Shown: positions 47,301 to 62,889, counted from the first letter of the stretch. The stretch: DNA of 64,000 nt from Cristatella mucedo (GCA_009760855.2 WPIO01000045.1:2313501-2377500), one strand, 5' to 3'. Made by a program: numbers and translations. The notes: generated by a model not told the origin, from the letters alone.

Positions 47301-48094
47301 ACTAAATGTATCCTTATGAGATAATAATTTCTCGTATTGTTGTGAAATAATTGAAACGATATATTCACAGCTGAAAACGCGGGGTAAATGGTGGCAAGAA
47401 TTACCGTTGTTTTGCTGATTCTCGCGGTAATGCAGCATGCGATTCCGGTTGTGTCATATCTCCAGAACGTGGTGACTTAGATAAACTAGAACTAGAATAA
47501 GTGCACAACAGCGAGGTCAGTTAACAGTCGACGGAAGATTTATCACAGGCAGTGGGTGGCGAGCTTACTAGATAGACTAGGTACTAAGCACTGAAAGGAG
47601 CGATTCTGTTTTTAGTTGCACGTGTGAAGTTCTACGATGCTTACTTTAGCTTTGCCTCGCTAAACCGGCCAAATATTTATTTTTGCACACTTTTAACGAT
47701 AAATATCGTGGAGGTGTGTGTCCAAGTATATCATTCAGATAATCCTGAAGTTTAGGTAATCGAGAGTTCGTAGGATGAAAGAAGGAGTGACAATAAATTT
47801 TGATTATTGATTGATTGATTGATATTGATTGATTGATTGATTATTAATTATTGACAGAAAATCCTTGGTGAAAAAAGGCTTAGAAAATCACTCCAAGTTT
47901 CCGCGAAATGTAAAGCGTAAATAGGGAACAAATCTCATAGCGCTCTATGCCTAAACTTTAAGGTGATTAAAAATAAATAAATAAAAATGACGCTAGTTGC
48001 TCGACGGCTGATAATACAAACAGGGGCTTGATTAATGCTCGGGTGCTCAAGTGCTCGCGTCCTGCTATATTCTGCTTTGTATTTGAATACTCAA
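47301..48094. other. Intron with a (GATT)n microsatellite
   Basis: The only recognisable element is a GATT tetranucleotide tract at 47803-47852. Confidence 0.6.
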
Positions 48095-48245
48095 GTTAGG
48101 GTCGTAAAGGTCGCAGGGTCGCTCAGGAGGTTAAGCACTTGCTCTTCGTGGCTGAGATCGTGGGTACAAGTTTCGCCAGTGGGCGATCCTTTATTAGCAG
48201 AGGAGACAGCTGTTAAGGGTCTTCTGCCGATATGAAGTGACGGTG
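48095..48245 (+). mobile_element. SINE-B copy, diverged
   Basis: A box GGTCGCTCAGGAGGTTAAGCAC, B box GTGGGTACAAGTTTC, then the SINE-B core GCCAGTGGGCGATCCTTTATTAGC. The last part is eroded. Confidence 0.6.
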
Positions 48246-49419
48246 TGATGGCGACCGCGCGTGAATGGTACTAAGATTATGCACAGCCTGCAGAGGAGTG
48301 CGACTTAAGATATGATAGAATCCCTGATTGTCTAGTGACTAGACCACTGTAATTATGTTTTATTCGAGCAATGGAAAACGCCGTCACTTAAGGCTAAGAA
48401 AATAGAGACGTGACCATTGCGCCTGACCCGTTCAAAAATTGCAGTCGAAGTGATTCAAAACCCCATTTTAGTTTCATGTATCGACTCCCCCACAAGAACA
48501 GTCGACATGCGTGCACTCGTTTGATACGATGATAAAATTCAAAATCATCTAGATTGATAGCAGAATTCACTTGTCCTGTTCTATCAGCACTCTAAGATCA
48601 AGGTTCATAATAATATCCCCATTTCCCCCAACAGACGCGTATCAAGAACGCTTTTTCCCGATGTGACTTAACGTGTCATTAGGTATAAAATTACATTGGT
48701 ACACCGGGTAGCTGTTGCGTTATCATACAAACAACCCGTTAAAAAGACGGCCGGAAGTACTGCCTATCAAAATAATGGGACAAAATGTAGAATGGAAAAT
48801 TACCTAAGTCTATTGAAAATAGCTTCAAGGTTTGATTATATTTACTTAGGAATTACACTTTAAAAGGCAAGATTGCTATAGGAGATAGCTCTTTGAAATA
48901 CTGCGTTTCGACATAGTGAACAATCAGTTTAACTTTCAGATGCTTTATCCTGCAATCGGGTCTTGTATTCATTGTTTTATAGGGCTAATTAATATTAAAA
49001 TGTTTTTTGGTTTGGTCGAGAAGACAAAAAGATTTTTTTTTTATTAGGGAGCCAACAGTTTTTAAATACAGTTTTATTACATTAATTACGCTTTAGAAGA
49101 CAATTATTCGTCGGTTGAATTTTGTTAATAGCTTAATGACCTATTCTCATACGCAAACCTTCATCAAGTTGTTTCATTTCAAACCGCTTAGTAAAATAAA
49201 ATGATTTCATGTGAGTTTGTGCAAGAAAATATATGTCCAACTATTTAAGTATAGTGTTAAAAGATTTTCTGATTGCACGAAGTTTTGGTACAATTTACTT
49301 CTAGCAGAAAATATATCGAATAGTTTTTAAACAGTAGACTAAACTTTCTACTGAGAACTATTACGGCAATGTGTTTAAAATGGAACCGCCGTGAAATAGT
49401 AAATCTAGCATTAGTTAAA
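48246..49419. other. Intron, unassigned
   Basis: No recognisable exon or repeat family. Confidence 0.5.
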
Positions 49420-52400
49420 TGTAAGGTATCTTCGTCTGTAAGTCTGAAAAGCAATAACAACTGCGTGGGCATTTCGTAGTGGCGTTTTGTATTTATAGTA
49501 TAATCCAAACCTAAGCGGATTTTGGCGCACAATTGGTAGCCACTAGACTTCATCTCATACAAAAAAGTGAAATTGTGAAGAATAGCTGAGTAGGAAGGGC
49601 AGTTTAGGTAATGAGGGTGTGTAACTAGCAGCTCAGAATTGCTAGAAATAACGTGCTATAGTTAGATGCTGGAGAGTGGACGTTGTTGAGTAAGAATTGT
49701 TAGTTTTACAGTGTAGGACATGCAGAGAAAAAAGCTTCTGTCGCCAAAAGTCTTTAAGCAAAGGAATGGAAGAGCTAATTTATTGTCCACAGGGGAGTAG
49801 AGAGCACTAAGTGGCTGACACTGGTTCAGAAGTTCAGCTAGGTGTTAGTGATCCTGACTGTGGAAGAGAGTTTCTAATTATTGATAGTGACCCGACGAGA
49901 TAGCTAGCTGTGAAAGCAGTTTCCTTAAAGGAAGTTTTCAGCATCAGGGATCGAATATCTGCAAGGCGAAATTTCAGCTTATTAGTCAATGCAGTCGATT
50001 CCAACGGTTTAAACGACAAATACAACTCGGTATCACAAAATAACAAGTTCTGGTCGATTCCGTGGGCTTGAATTAATTTTCTCAGAAGATCAGTAAAAAC
50101 TGAGAACAGCGAACGAACAAAGAAGAGATCCGAGTGGAACACCAAAGCTGACCGGTTCTGGTGAACGAGACCTGACCGCCAAATGACACGAATGGAACGC
50201 GACCGGATGTATAACATTTTAAGTATCCAAGTGCCTTGTCTGCCAGACCAATCGCTGTTCTCAATCATTCCAAAAACGTATCGTGACCAGTAATGTTGAA
50301 AGCCACTTATTGATCTAGCAGTGAAAGGGCAGGGGCATTCCAAGTATTGTTGCTGTATAGAATATCGTTGGCTACGCAGAGAAGAACAGTTTTAGTGGAG
50401 TACTTCCGCTGGAACATCGACTGAAGTTTTTCTTCGAATCCTCTTTCTTTTAAATCTGCGCAACTAGCTGCTTATCAAAATTTTTTTCAAGTAACTTTTG
50501 AAAAAAGGAAGAAGAGAAACTCGGTGATAGTTTGCAATGACTTCTGGATCAAATCCAGGCTTTTTAAGTATCGTTATATAGATAGATGGTGTGTTTGAAG
50601 GACCTGGGTACAACTCTCTTTTCCAGAGTAGCATTACAAGTCTCAGTTCAGGCTTGGTTAAGTTTGACAGTGAAAATAATTGGGGAGATAGTGATGAGTC
50701 TTTTGGAGACGAGTCATTTTTATTAGAATTAATTAAGGTAGCCCCATCATCTGCAGAAACATAGGAAAATCTGTCAAGGAATACCACAGGTTTCGCATCA
50801 GTTCAAGTGCTTGAGTTGAAGAGGGCTCCATGGTGGCACGCATGCCCACAACTCTATTTCAGTGAAGACGGCTAAATACATTCGGTCGAGCAGTGTACAT
50901 CTGGGGAGCGAGACCTCTGGGAATCGGCAAGAAAATTATTCATCAAATTATAGGTCTGTGTTGGGTCTGATTTTAAAGATTTTAATTTTAGGGTTGCAAA
51001 AGAACCTCTGGCTTTTTAAGCTTTCAGATGTACACTGAATGGAAGTCTGTGAAATTGACTCGTCATCATCAGAATTAGACTTCTGAAAGTAGCGTTCAAG
51101 CCTAAGCTTAAAATTGCGCATGTTTAGAAGCTCGTTGCTTATTGAAAGGAATCTCAGCGACTATGTACCCCAACAGAATGAATAGGATCAAGGCTTTTAA
51201 GTGAACTCTTAAGTGTCATGTTCACTACATTAGCCAGGTTATCGAGGCTGCCGGAAAAGTCTAGGTGCAGACTAAGAAGACCTGCCTGACAAAAAAAACA
51301 AGATTTATCCGGGTCAAGGCTTCGCAAGTTAAGTTGGTGGACAAACCTGACTGTACCCGCACCTACAAAGGAACAAGAAGTGTGAACGAGACGGGGTTAT
51401 GATCCCAGGTGGACCGTGGGCAAACAAGAAGGTCTGTGGAGCAGACGCCCATATTGATAACGATCTCACGGATGTGGCCATTGATGCGTGAACCTGAATA
51501 ATGTGTCAAACTAAACCAAAGTTCTCCAAAAACCAAGATGTGAGCAGACCTGGAAGTTGCTAAGGTTTTCGACGTGAATATTAAAGTCTAACGCAGTTCA
51601 TTTCAGCCTTACTAAATTTGGCAATAAACTCTGAAGAAATTTCCTTGGACAAGGCAAGGCAGCAAGCAGGAGGTTGGTAGAACTCAACAGTGAGATGGAT
51701 GGTCTTTGGTGAATATCTGATTGAAACAGATTTAAAACGATGAGCCATACGGAAAACCGCATGTCTTACTGCCAAAACCTTCGTGAAAAACAATAGCAAC
51801 CAACCACCCGACATGTCAGACCTCACCGACTGATAGAATAAGAACCCTGGTGGGGTGATCTCAGATACACATCCATCCAACAGAAAAGAGCGAAATCCAT
51901 GTCTTGGTAAGCAGGAACTCTTCATTCTCGTTGATCAGAAATTCTGTGCTAAATTCGTAAAATTTATTTTAATTTATGCTCACAAACATGATTATAAACA
52001 AGGAGGAACAATCTGAGCGATAGACAGTTCGCTTCATCCAGACAGTTCGAACCGAGCTGTAACCTCAATGTCGGTTCAACTGAAACTACGTAAAGAAAAT
52101 ATGCTAGCTTAAGCACTCAAGTGGAGTTTCGTACTTAGACTCTTAGTCTCGAAATAAGTGTCTGAACTCGCGCAATCTTAAGTAGTGTAATCCGAACTTT
52201 AGCACCAACACACACTGGTGACGAGTCGCAAGCACTGTGATGCTCCAGCCGGCGATTTATCTCTCAGAGACACAGCTCGCAGGGCGCCAGGCCACACCCA
52301 GCCGCTCTTGCCAACATTCGCTTTGCCACTCCTCTCAAAGTTGGGCCTCAGCTTTTTCATGGACCCACTCGACCCGCCTCTGCTAACCCAAAACAGCTAT

Positions 52401-52550
52401 GGATTGATTGACCGCAGCTTCGCACAGGCCTGCAACTATGCTATATACCGCAGCTCATTAAAGCCAAGTCAGTGAATTGCAGCGGCATACAGGTCTTTTG
52501 AGCCAAGCTGCAGATAGTTTTGCAGTTTGTCTAGTAAAACTAGCTAATAA
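49420..52550 (-). mobile_element. LINE-B, near full-length but degenerate copy
   Basis: Minus-strand order from 52.5 kb: a GC-richer leader (about 52200-52500); endonuclease remnants (ITPPGFLFYQSVRSDMSGGW near 51820; ICPRSTWDHNPVSF-like near 51400, the SDH-type end of an APE-like endonuclease with D-H kept); RT motif ANYHRVSLLPFFK near 50530; motif C remnant (CDTELYLSFKP near 50030); LADIRSLM; and the LINE-B 3' end at 49420-49570. There are many stops and frameshifts. It is the only copy in the window with a recognisable endonuclease region. Confidence 0.75.
49834..51925 (-). pseudogene. LINE-B endonuclease/RT remnant
   Basis: The open pieces 49834-50343, 50464-50787 and 51581-51925 are fragments of one APE-endonuclease plus RT polyprotein in broken frames. 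The YADD catalytic core has become FCDTEL, so the enzyme is inactive. Confidence 0.75.
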
Positions 52551-52560
52551 TAACATAACA

Positions 52561-52594
<34 letters not shown>

Positions 52595-52605
52595 TAACAA
52601 ATCTA
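52546..52605. repeat. (AAT)n microsatellite
   Basis: About 35 bp of perfect AAT units flanked by AACATAACAAAT on both sides, a small direct repeat. Confidence 0.9.
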
Positions 52606-53070
52606 GCAAAAAACTAGCAATGACAAAAGACCATCGAAATCAGCTTGAGCGAGCGACCTGCGACTGAGTTTAATTTTCAAACGACGAGAAATTTGTTCCT
52701 AAAGGCAGCAAGAAATGAGAGGCAGGAAAGAAAGGTGCTAACAATAGTAGGGGCAATGCAAAGTTAAGCAAACAGGACCCAGCACGAGTAAATTATCTAT
52801 TTGGTAAGGGTACATGTTTTTCAGTACTCAAAAATATTCTTCAGATATCAAGTTTGCTATTAGTATCCTGGAATATTGCATTAGGGCCAATTGAGGGATT
52901 TCTGTTTAAAAAAAAGTTATCTTAGAGTTAATAATCATGTTTTCAAACTTCTAAGCACAATATTAGAGTGGCTATCATACCGGACCAAAGTTCAAAGCAC
53001 TTGTTACCGTTTCAAAAATATGAAGCCCTGCGCGAATAACGATAGTGATTGCTTTCCATCTTGTACTTAC
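52606..53070. other. Intron, unassigned
   Basis: Sequence downstream of the EGF exon donor. No repeat recognised. Confidence 0.5.
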
Positions 53071-53196
53071 CAATCTGGCATCCTGGTCCGTACCAAGTTG
53101 GAGCACACCCTCCACGACAAAATCCTCTATCTGAGCAGGCGTCGTTGTTGAGGCAGTGGCAAGTCAAAGGTATTGGATCTTGCACTGTTGTTTGAG
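53071..53196 (-). CDS. Exon: EGF-like domain
   Basis: This 126-bp exon (42 codons) has acceptor GTGCTTGTAG and donor GTAAGT, phase 1 both ends. It reads LTCHCLNNDACSDRGFCRGG, then CAPTWYGPGC and a final QI-G junction. It has six cysteines in the CxC...C...C...C...C layout of compact EGF-like repeats, with the GPGC end shared by the other EGF exons. It precedes the FTP first half at 41728-41955 across an 11-kb intron filled by LINE-B and L2-A. The upstream neighbour should be an FTP second half, but none is visible between here and 59448. Confidence 0.84.
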
Positions 53197-53518
53197 CTAC
53201 AAGCACGTGAACTCCCCTGAAGACATATTCTGTGGATGGCTAACGTTTCTTCAGTACGTAGGAAGGTTATAATTAGTAGCGCATCTATCAATTACCGAGA
53301 AAATTGAAAAATAATATTATTTCTAGATTGCACGTTGCAAGTTTCTAGAGTTATATTGGTAATTCCAAGGTTAAAGGCATATTTCTTCTCTTCATATGTT
53401 TCCTAATTATAATATGGTCACATGAATAAACCTGAAAAAGGACTGGTGCAGCTTTCTGTCCATCTGGCTTATCTACTACTCAAATACTTAAAAGTGTCCA
53501 GACAGCTTGAATGGGATA

Positions 53519-53705
<187 letters not shown>

Positions 53706-55124
53706 TATTTATGCATATGTACATTATATCCAGTTAAGTTAAATTCTTGTTACTTCCTATGACTTTTCATTCTCATGCCCTCGGAATGTAATGGCTGAAG
53801 TCATCTGAAGACGTTACGAAACACCCGGCAATCGTACCGGCTAACAATTTTGCAGCTAAAACCTATAAGAATGGCTGTCAATAGGCTACGTAATAATTAT
53901 AAAGAGCAAACTGCTAAGGCATTCTGATAATGTTTTAAGGTCTCGAGGGCTGTGAGCCGTTTCCCTAACATTAAATATTGGTTTGCATTTAGAAAATGAA
54001 GTGAACATTTTACTCTTGGGATATAAAGGGATTCTGTTGGCTTAGAAACATCTCATTGCATTCTAAGCAGTTTGGTACCGGGCTCAACTTTGGGACTCGT
54101 GCACTGCGAATATCACAGGCATTCGTGGTGTGTTAGAAAAAGCTTATCAAGCCAACCACCATCAAGTCATTAAAGTATCTACCGATAAGACTGCCTCATT
54201 CAAGTGGGAGAAATGAGAAGCGTACTGACCAACTTCAATCAGTATAAAAGGGTGGGCTTATTTCAGACGATTGAGGATATCGAAAATAAGTGAGAGAATC
54301 AAACCTGCATGTGGCTAGTACTCAGCTTCCTTTCTCCAAAAGGTGGCCCGACAGGAATTAGATGCTACGATTAAGATGCTTCGAGGTTACCATTCTGATC
54401 TTCTATCGCTTTATTCGCTGGCTTGAGGTGGATGGATAGGAGTGGCTCTTGCGCTGTATGGCTCCAGGCTTGCACAAAGGCCCCAATCCTGAATTGTCTC
54501 CAAGTAGCGGCTAGGTGAAGCAACGTTGAATAACGCCTAACGTGGTGCACGGTATAACTAAAACTAACATTTAGAATTTAACGAGGATACAATGTATTTT
54601 TCTTCGTGATTTCATAGCTCGCTAGGTAACCTGGCATGAGGAGTATCATGGCGATGAACAAGCAATTTAACCAATTCCTGGTTAGCCAAATTATACAGTG
54701 AACGTCTCTTTTTTGGTCACTCATGCACACATGCTAAAGCTGCCAAATTCAGTCGTGTTTTACGTTTTAAGCGAGGTGTTTGATCTGCAGCGAGTAAAAA
54801 TATGAGTAAATGAGTAATGAGTAATGAGTAAAAATCATAGTAAAAGTAAAAATAGCAACAAGTTTTCATACTCTCTGTCGTGGAACATTAAGTTGGAATT
54901 AAGTATAGGCAGCCAATATGGTCAGTGATATTATGCATTGTAAGTAGAAATAAAGCAACAAACTGGTATTTCTCATAGACTAAACAAATGCACATTTACG
55001 AAAGAATTCGACATAAGTATGTGGCTTATCTTCACGACTTGAGTTAGAAGAGCAAGTGTAGGTGGCTTGACGAGCAGGTGGTTTCCATTGGGCTTGCCAA
55101 AGCAATAAAATATAAAGACTTAAA
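53706..55124. other. Intron, unassigned
   Basis: I searched for the missing FTP second half here and did not find it. A TGAGTAA-rich patch occurs at 54795-54840. Confidence 0.5.
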
Positions 55125-56010
55125 CTAAAAAAAAATCTTGAATTCAGGAAGCCGCTTAAGCTAGAGCCAGTGCAAATTGGTGAGAAGTGGTTTTATATAG
55201 CAACTGCAAGGCTTATAACAGACAAGCCTGGCTGCTAAATTTGGCACTAGCTGTAAGTGCCTGATTGCACAGGCCTGAAGACCTGCAAGTAGTCTTATAC
55301 AGAAGCTGAGACCAGCTAAAAAAGTAAATAGTAGCTTCGATATTGAATGTACTTTTACCTAGATGAAATTAGGCAGACATCACTGCGCCCTAATCTGATC
55401 ACTGTGACCTGATTGCCCAGTAAAAGGTCTCGCTAGAACTTCAACTCCGAGATTTCGGGGAGCTATGTTGGCAGAGCAGATTTCGATAGATAGTTTTTCT
55501 AATTTCTAAGTGATTTGTAGTGTGGATATAAGTAAGACATGAGTGTTTTCGCCCTTCAATTTCAGAATGATACTTTCCATCATGGTTTCAATGTAAAAAA
55601 TAAATGAAGCAAGGGAGTTGAGCGAGTCTGACATGATAGAGGGCAGGATGTGATTAAAGCCCACTCACACCTTTGTTTTACTTCCAGTATAAGGGAGATT
55701 GCCCAGACTTTGCTTGGATAGTGCGTCGGCCGGACAATGTATACATTGCGAAAAGAAGTGGACCAAGCACAAATCTTTGGGGTACCCCATGTCTTCGCCG
55801 GTTGTTCAATTTTCGCTAAAAGAAATAGCCAGAATTTTCTTAGCTACTATATCGGCCGGATAGAGTAAAAGTTGTGCAAAGAAGCGAGCAAAGCACTGAT
55901 CGCTATAGTACCCTTCGTCTTCGATAACACCTAAGATTATTGATAGCCACTGATGTCAGTGCCCGAAGTCTCCTACTGAAGTAGGACCTGATCTAAAGCA
56001 ACGCAGTACA
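55125..56010 (-). mobile_element. L2-A degenerate internal fragment
   Basis: Minus-strand similarity runs from the LHWLP-equivalent codons (55165) through the RT core (a GVPQ-equivalent near 55785, GTACCCCATG). No 3' end. Part around 55800-55920 looks locally duplicated (GGCCGGA...AAAGAAG). Confidence 0.65.
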
Positions 56011-56188
56011 AGTGATGGCAACTCAAAATAATTGCAATAGTATAACAGTTGCATCTCGTTCTTAGAAAAACTAATCTCTTCATAACTTATGATTAAGATT
56101 ATGTGGTTTTAAGGAAGCATGTCGAAATGGTTAGTGATACAATCCACAGTGACACTGTGCACAAGGACATGAAGGAAAGTTCACAGCG

Positions 56189-56288
56189 ATAATAATAATA
56201 ATAATAATAATAATTCACTTGATAAAGCGCCCCCAGAGAACTTAATCTCTCTCTAGGCGCTTTACGTTTGCTGTAAAGTGAAATGCAA
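56189..56288 (-). mobile_element. Young L2-A 3' tail
   Basis: (ATA)n tail, perfect hairpin (CTTGATAAAGCGCCCCCAGAGAACTTAATCTCTCTCTAGGCGCTTTACG) and about 30 bp of 3' UTR. It then joins an older L2-A copy. Confidence 0.85.
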
Positions 56289-56985
56289 TTGAGATCCACA
56301 TAATTCTGTGAAAAAAAGCTGCGTTGTAACTTTTAAGTGTAGTCAAGTCACTGGATTTCCTGACTTAGGTCTGGAGTAAGATTCGTACTTTGGAAATATA
56401 CATCTAAAGAGGTGGTGTCCATTAGGTTAAGATTGATTCGAGATACAGTTACACAACTTGAGTCAGAATTCTTGGCTGCATGATGCATATAGTGATTGGT
56501 GAGTAGTTCTGATAGATAAGGATTAGTTCGAGAATGAAGGGATCTAAAATTAGGTGACACGCATGGAAGTCGATGAACTGCTCGATTGGAAGACACTGAA
56601 GGTCGGCGAGGAGTGGTACAATGTTAAAATTGTATCAATCATGACAGTCAAACATGGCATCGCAGTTTTTGTGCCAACTGTAAATACCCGATCGAGTTAT
56701 TCTGTGGACTTGCAAGCAGTGAATTACAGAGTTTGATGCGATAAAGCTGCCTGAAATAATGCATGCAATGCTACGCAGCTGAAAATAAGCAGATACATCT
56801 GTGGAGATGAAAGATCGATCGTCGACTGAGTGGTAGATTTCCTGCAGATGCTGCAGGGGATGCTGGTAGTGGAACACGTTTTAAGGGAGCCGCCTTACAA
56901 TTTCTGAGCCACTTTAGGTTGTTCCATGATGAGAGGTTGGTCTCGCCTTCTTGCCCTTTAAACTTGAGACGGTTCGCTGCTGTTT
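56289..56985 (-). mobile_element. Older L2-A RT C-terminal remnant
   Basis: Similar to the L2-A RT C-terminus from GTGTAGTCAAGTCACTGG through GGTCGGCGAGGAGTGG to the IRSWM-equivalent region. Much more diverged than the tail at its left, so the young tail probably landed in it. Confidence 0.65.
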
Positions 56986-57380
56986 GGTCAAATAGTTTGG
57001 AGACCGTGCATTTAGTTCGTATGCTCCTAATGCCCGGAACTCACTCCCGACTTCTGTTACGACATCCCCTGACCTGACCACACTTAGAAAGAAAATAAAA
57101 AACGCACCTATTTATGACAGCACTTAGTGGGTCCCTGCGATTAGTCCTTCATGTGCTTATGTGTGCTGACACTGCTTCATGCTGCCGCTAACCAAACTTA
57201 CATGCTGACACTGTTTGTGTCATACACGACTATGTTATCCATGTTGTTTATCAGGCATGATACCACTCAAAATTCTATCGTGTTTCCTTTGCAGCACATT
57301 TAAAGCGCCTAGAAAAATATTGAGTTCTTTGAGGGCTTTATCAAGCGTATTGTTATTATGTTATTATTGTTATTAGTAAG
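56986..57380 (+). mobile_element. L2-A 3' portion
   Basis: Starts in the FGDRAFSSYAP codons (TTTGGAGACCGTGCATTTAGTTCG), followed by the 3' UTR, hairpin remnant (AAAGCGCCTAGAAAAATATTGAGTTCTTTGAGGGCTTT) and a TTATTATG tail. Confidence 0.85.
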
Positions 57381-58018
57381 AAAAAGCAAGTAGCTAGAGT
57401 GGGTGATATTTTGCATCTTATCTGATAAGCCCAGGTGCTAGAATTATTGAGCTCGGTATATATTTCTTCACCAAAATCTTATTGAATTTTATAATAATGT
57501 TTGCGAAAAAACCAACTCAGAGACCTTCCGTGAGGATTAAAATTAAGGACCGTAGGCCAAAGCGGCTGACTGAATATCTTATTGCACTCAAATTTGACGT
57601 AAAGTTTTCTCCTGTAAATTGCTATTGGCTTGGCTAATTAACAGAATAATTCAGCTCACTTAGTGGAAAGTGTATTCAAAATAAGGTTTTTAGAAATCCC
57701 ATAACAGTATAAATGGGTCCCAAATTTTTAGAGACTGGAGATCGCGCCATGTCTATCAATGGAGATAGGGCTATGCATTAACCTAATCCCAGCTCTGACT
57801 GGTTGTTCGTTTCTAGACCGACTGCTACAGCTGTACGAGCTTTAGTCTTGCCCTAAGGTTCTCCTGGGGAAATTAAGTTAACTTTAATATTACTTTTTGG
57901 AAGTAGAACTATACACATATATGAATATATATATATATATATATAAGTAAATAAATACATATTCATATCATTCTCTGAAGAGGTATCCATATATATATAT
58001 ATATATATATATGAATAC
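57381..58018. other. Intron with two (AT)n tracts
   Basis: AT tracts at 57916-57945 and 57988-58012. The rest is unassigned. Confidence 0.6.
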
Positions 58019-58101
58019 AGATTCAGTCCTCTTAGGATTATAAAAACGAATTAACGTATATTTATGTTAATTCATTTTTTTAATTCCTAAGAGACTGAAT
58101 C
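58019..58101. repeat. Foldback (hairpin) of about 40-bp arms
   Basis: AGATTCAGTCCTCTTAGGAT...GAATTAACGTA pairs with ATGTTAATTC...ATTCCTAAGAGACTGAATCT with few mismatches and a short loop. The right arm is the 3' tail of the adjacent minus-strand SINE-A. Confidence 0.75.
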
Positions 58102-58198
58102 TATATCTACGCGCCTCACTTATGCTACCGGGCTCGAACCCATGACTTTGGCCATCAAAGGCTAGCACGTTAAACTCGGTTATCCAGAGACAAGCCCC
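58063..58198 (-). mobile_element. SINE-A copy
   Basis: Minus strand: A-box region TTGTCTCTGGATAACCGAGTTTAACGTGC, B box CATGGGTTCGAGCCC, tail GAGGCGCGTAGATATAGATTCAGTCTCTTAGGAATT, a diverged L2-A-type end. Confidence 0.65.
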
Positions 58199-59447
58199 CA
58201 AATCCCTGGGATAAGCTGTATTGGAATTCAGTCCACTTTTAACAGAACACTCTGGAGCTTTCGTTCACCGTCTAAATGTAACTAAATTAAGGTTCCCGCT
58301 GATGAACTTAGTAAGCTTGCTTCTATTCACTTTGAACTGCTCACTTGATTTAGCAGACTCTGCTATGCACCTCATTTGGTGCTCTTTCCAAAAAATGAAG
58401 GCTGCCGACTGCCGGACATGAGCCGTAAATGACTCAATGGTCCCGTGATCGCTTGCAGACTACCCAAGCAAGTAGCAACCTAGTTTTCTTTAATTTGGGA
58501 AGCTAAAAACCAAAGATAAAAAGGTCTGCATGCATAGTGGTTTGCTGCAACAGCACAAGTTGCTTCGCTGAAGCAATCCCTCTCTGTCTTAGTTCTGCGG
58601 TTGTGGTGGTTCACTCATTTGCAATCTTAAAGTAAGTTAGTGTTCTAGCGAAATGGCAGTGTTTAATGAAGGTGTGCTAGTTGAAATATCCTTTTCTCAT
58701 CCACGGCTAAATAGTCTTTACACCAAGTGGCGTAGAACAAAGGTATGTATTTCGCGTTGGATAGAGCACTGCACTTGTGGCCCAGATGTAGCTCCTCAGC
58801 TCTCAGATCGGCATGCGACTCTCTCCACTGTCACCCCCTCGGCGAATGTGCCCCAATCGGTACGCATTCTGTCAAAATAGCATTCGATACAGAAATATGC
58901 GACCTATTTTCGAAAATAAGTGCACAATTTGTCTTTCCATTTAGGTTCACAAAGCCTCAAGGAAAGCGTCGCTGCAATGGTTTTAAGTTTTCATCATGGC
59001 ATTGAAAGCCAAAGTGGCGTCAGCGCCCTCTTAGTGGCCAATGCAATCCATCTCAAGCAACAAAGAAAAAGTGAGAAGTACAATTAGATAAATTGAGACT
59101 TTTTCCGATTAGGGCTATTTAAAGCGGCGTTTCTTTGCAAATGAATGCTCAAATATTTTACACAATTACAGCCTTGATTAATACGTCCTCCTACGTTTCG
59201 CTCTGGCTGAATCTGAATTCGTCGCTGCTTCGAGGTTCGTATTAAAAGTCACTGGCTCAAATCGCAGGGCTCTGAAATACCTAGCAGGCATAACCAAGCT
59301 CAGGAAGGCTCAAAACTCAGAATTTAAAACAGTAAGAGCTCTAAAGGATGCAACGAAATTAATTACACAATAATAGCTTAGAAATTTTAGAAGTGACTTA
59401 CGGTAATGATAGTAAAAATGTTGAAATTCATTTCAGACTTTTCTTAC
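58199..59447. other. Intron, unassigned
   Basis: No exon found, including the expected FTP second half. A tRNA-like motif (GTTGGATAGAGCACTGCAC) near 58757 may be another SINE head. Confidence 0.45.
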
Positions 59448-59681
59448 CCCTGTAGCTTAATATCATAACCTCCTGTATAATGTATTGCATTGACTCGTTG
59501 AATGCCACATACCACCACGGATTTGGTGAATCATAAGTGACGGAGGACAATTTTTCTTGACCCGCTTGCCAGTTGTTATCCACGGCCTTGTCAGCAGAGC
59601 CAGAACAGAATTCACTGCTACTACTTAATGATCCACAAAATGTATTTACTTGATAGGCAGTACTGTATGCGGCTACATTTC
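59448..59681 (-). CDS. Exon: FTP domain, first half
   Basis: This 234-bp exon (78 codons) has acceptor ATGTTCTTTTAG and donor GTAAGA, phase 1 both ends. Spliced after the EGF exon at 62890-63042 the junction codon is GGA, reading CCQT-G-NVAAYSTAYQ. Then come two cysteines (TFCGS, EFCSG), ADKAVDNNW, NPWWYVAFNESMQY and IIQEVMILSYRG at the border. The last strand lacks the usual N-R of VxxxNR: it is SYRG. A second-half partner was not found in the 6 kb before the next EGF exon. This FTP domain may therefore be incomplete, or its other half too diverged to see. Confidence 0.82.
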
Positions 59682-59849
59682 CTAAAAGAACATCAACAAT
59701 AATATTGTAGGGAAACAGGTGCAGAATACACTAATAACATGCTAACATGCCTCGCATTGCAGGAGTTCAGCCCTGAACAGATAAAACTAGCTTCATCTAC
59801 ATTGGACTGACTACGATCAGGACTGACCTGCAACTAAGATCTGACCTTC

Positions 59850-62790
<2,941 letters not shown>

Positions 62791-62889
62791 AGGATTTGTG
62801 AAATTGTCATTGTATTCGGAAGATACAATTAGAGAGAGCTACGTTAGGCTATCTGCACACTAGTTTTCTGGATGCGTGCCGAGATTTAC

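Noticed and set aside
49420-49570. Candidate extra exon (reads MKSSGYQLCAKIRLGLDY), similar to a stretch at 42035-42200
   Set aside because: The same segment ends the LINE-B copy at 24.84 kb and is continuous with the LINE-B body at 49.8-52.5 kb. The 42-kb version has an early stop. It is a LINE 3' end, not a conserved exon.
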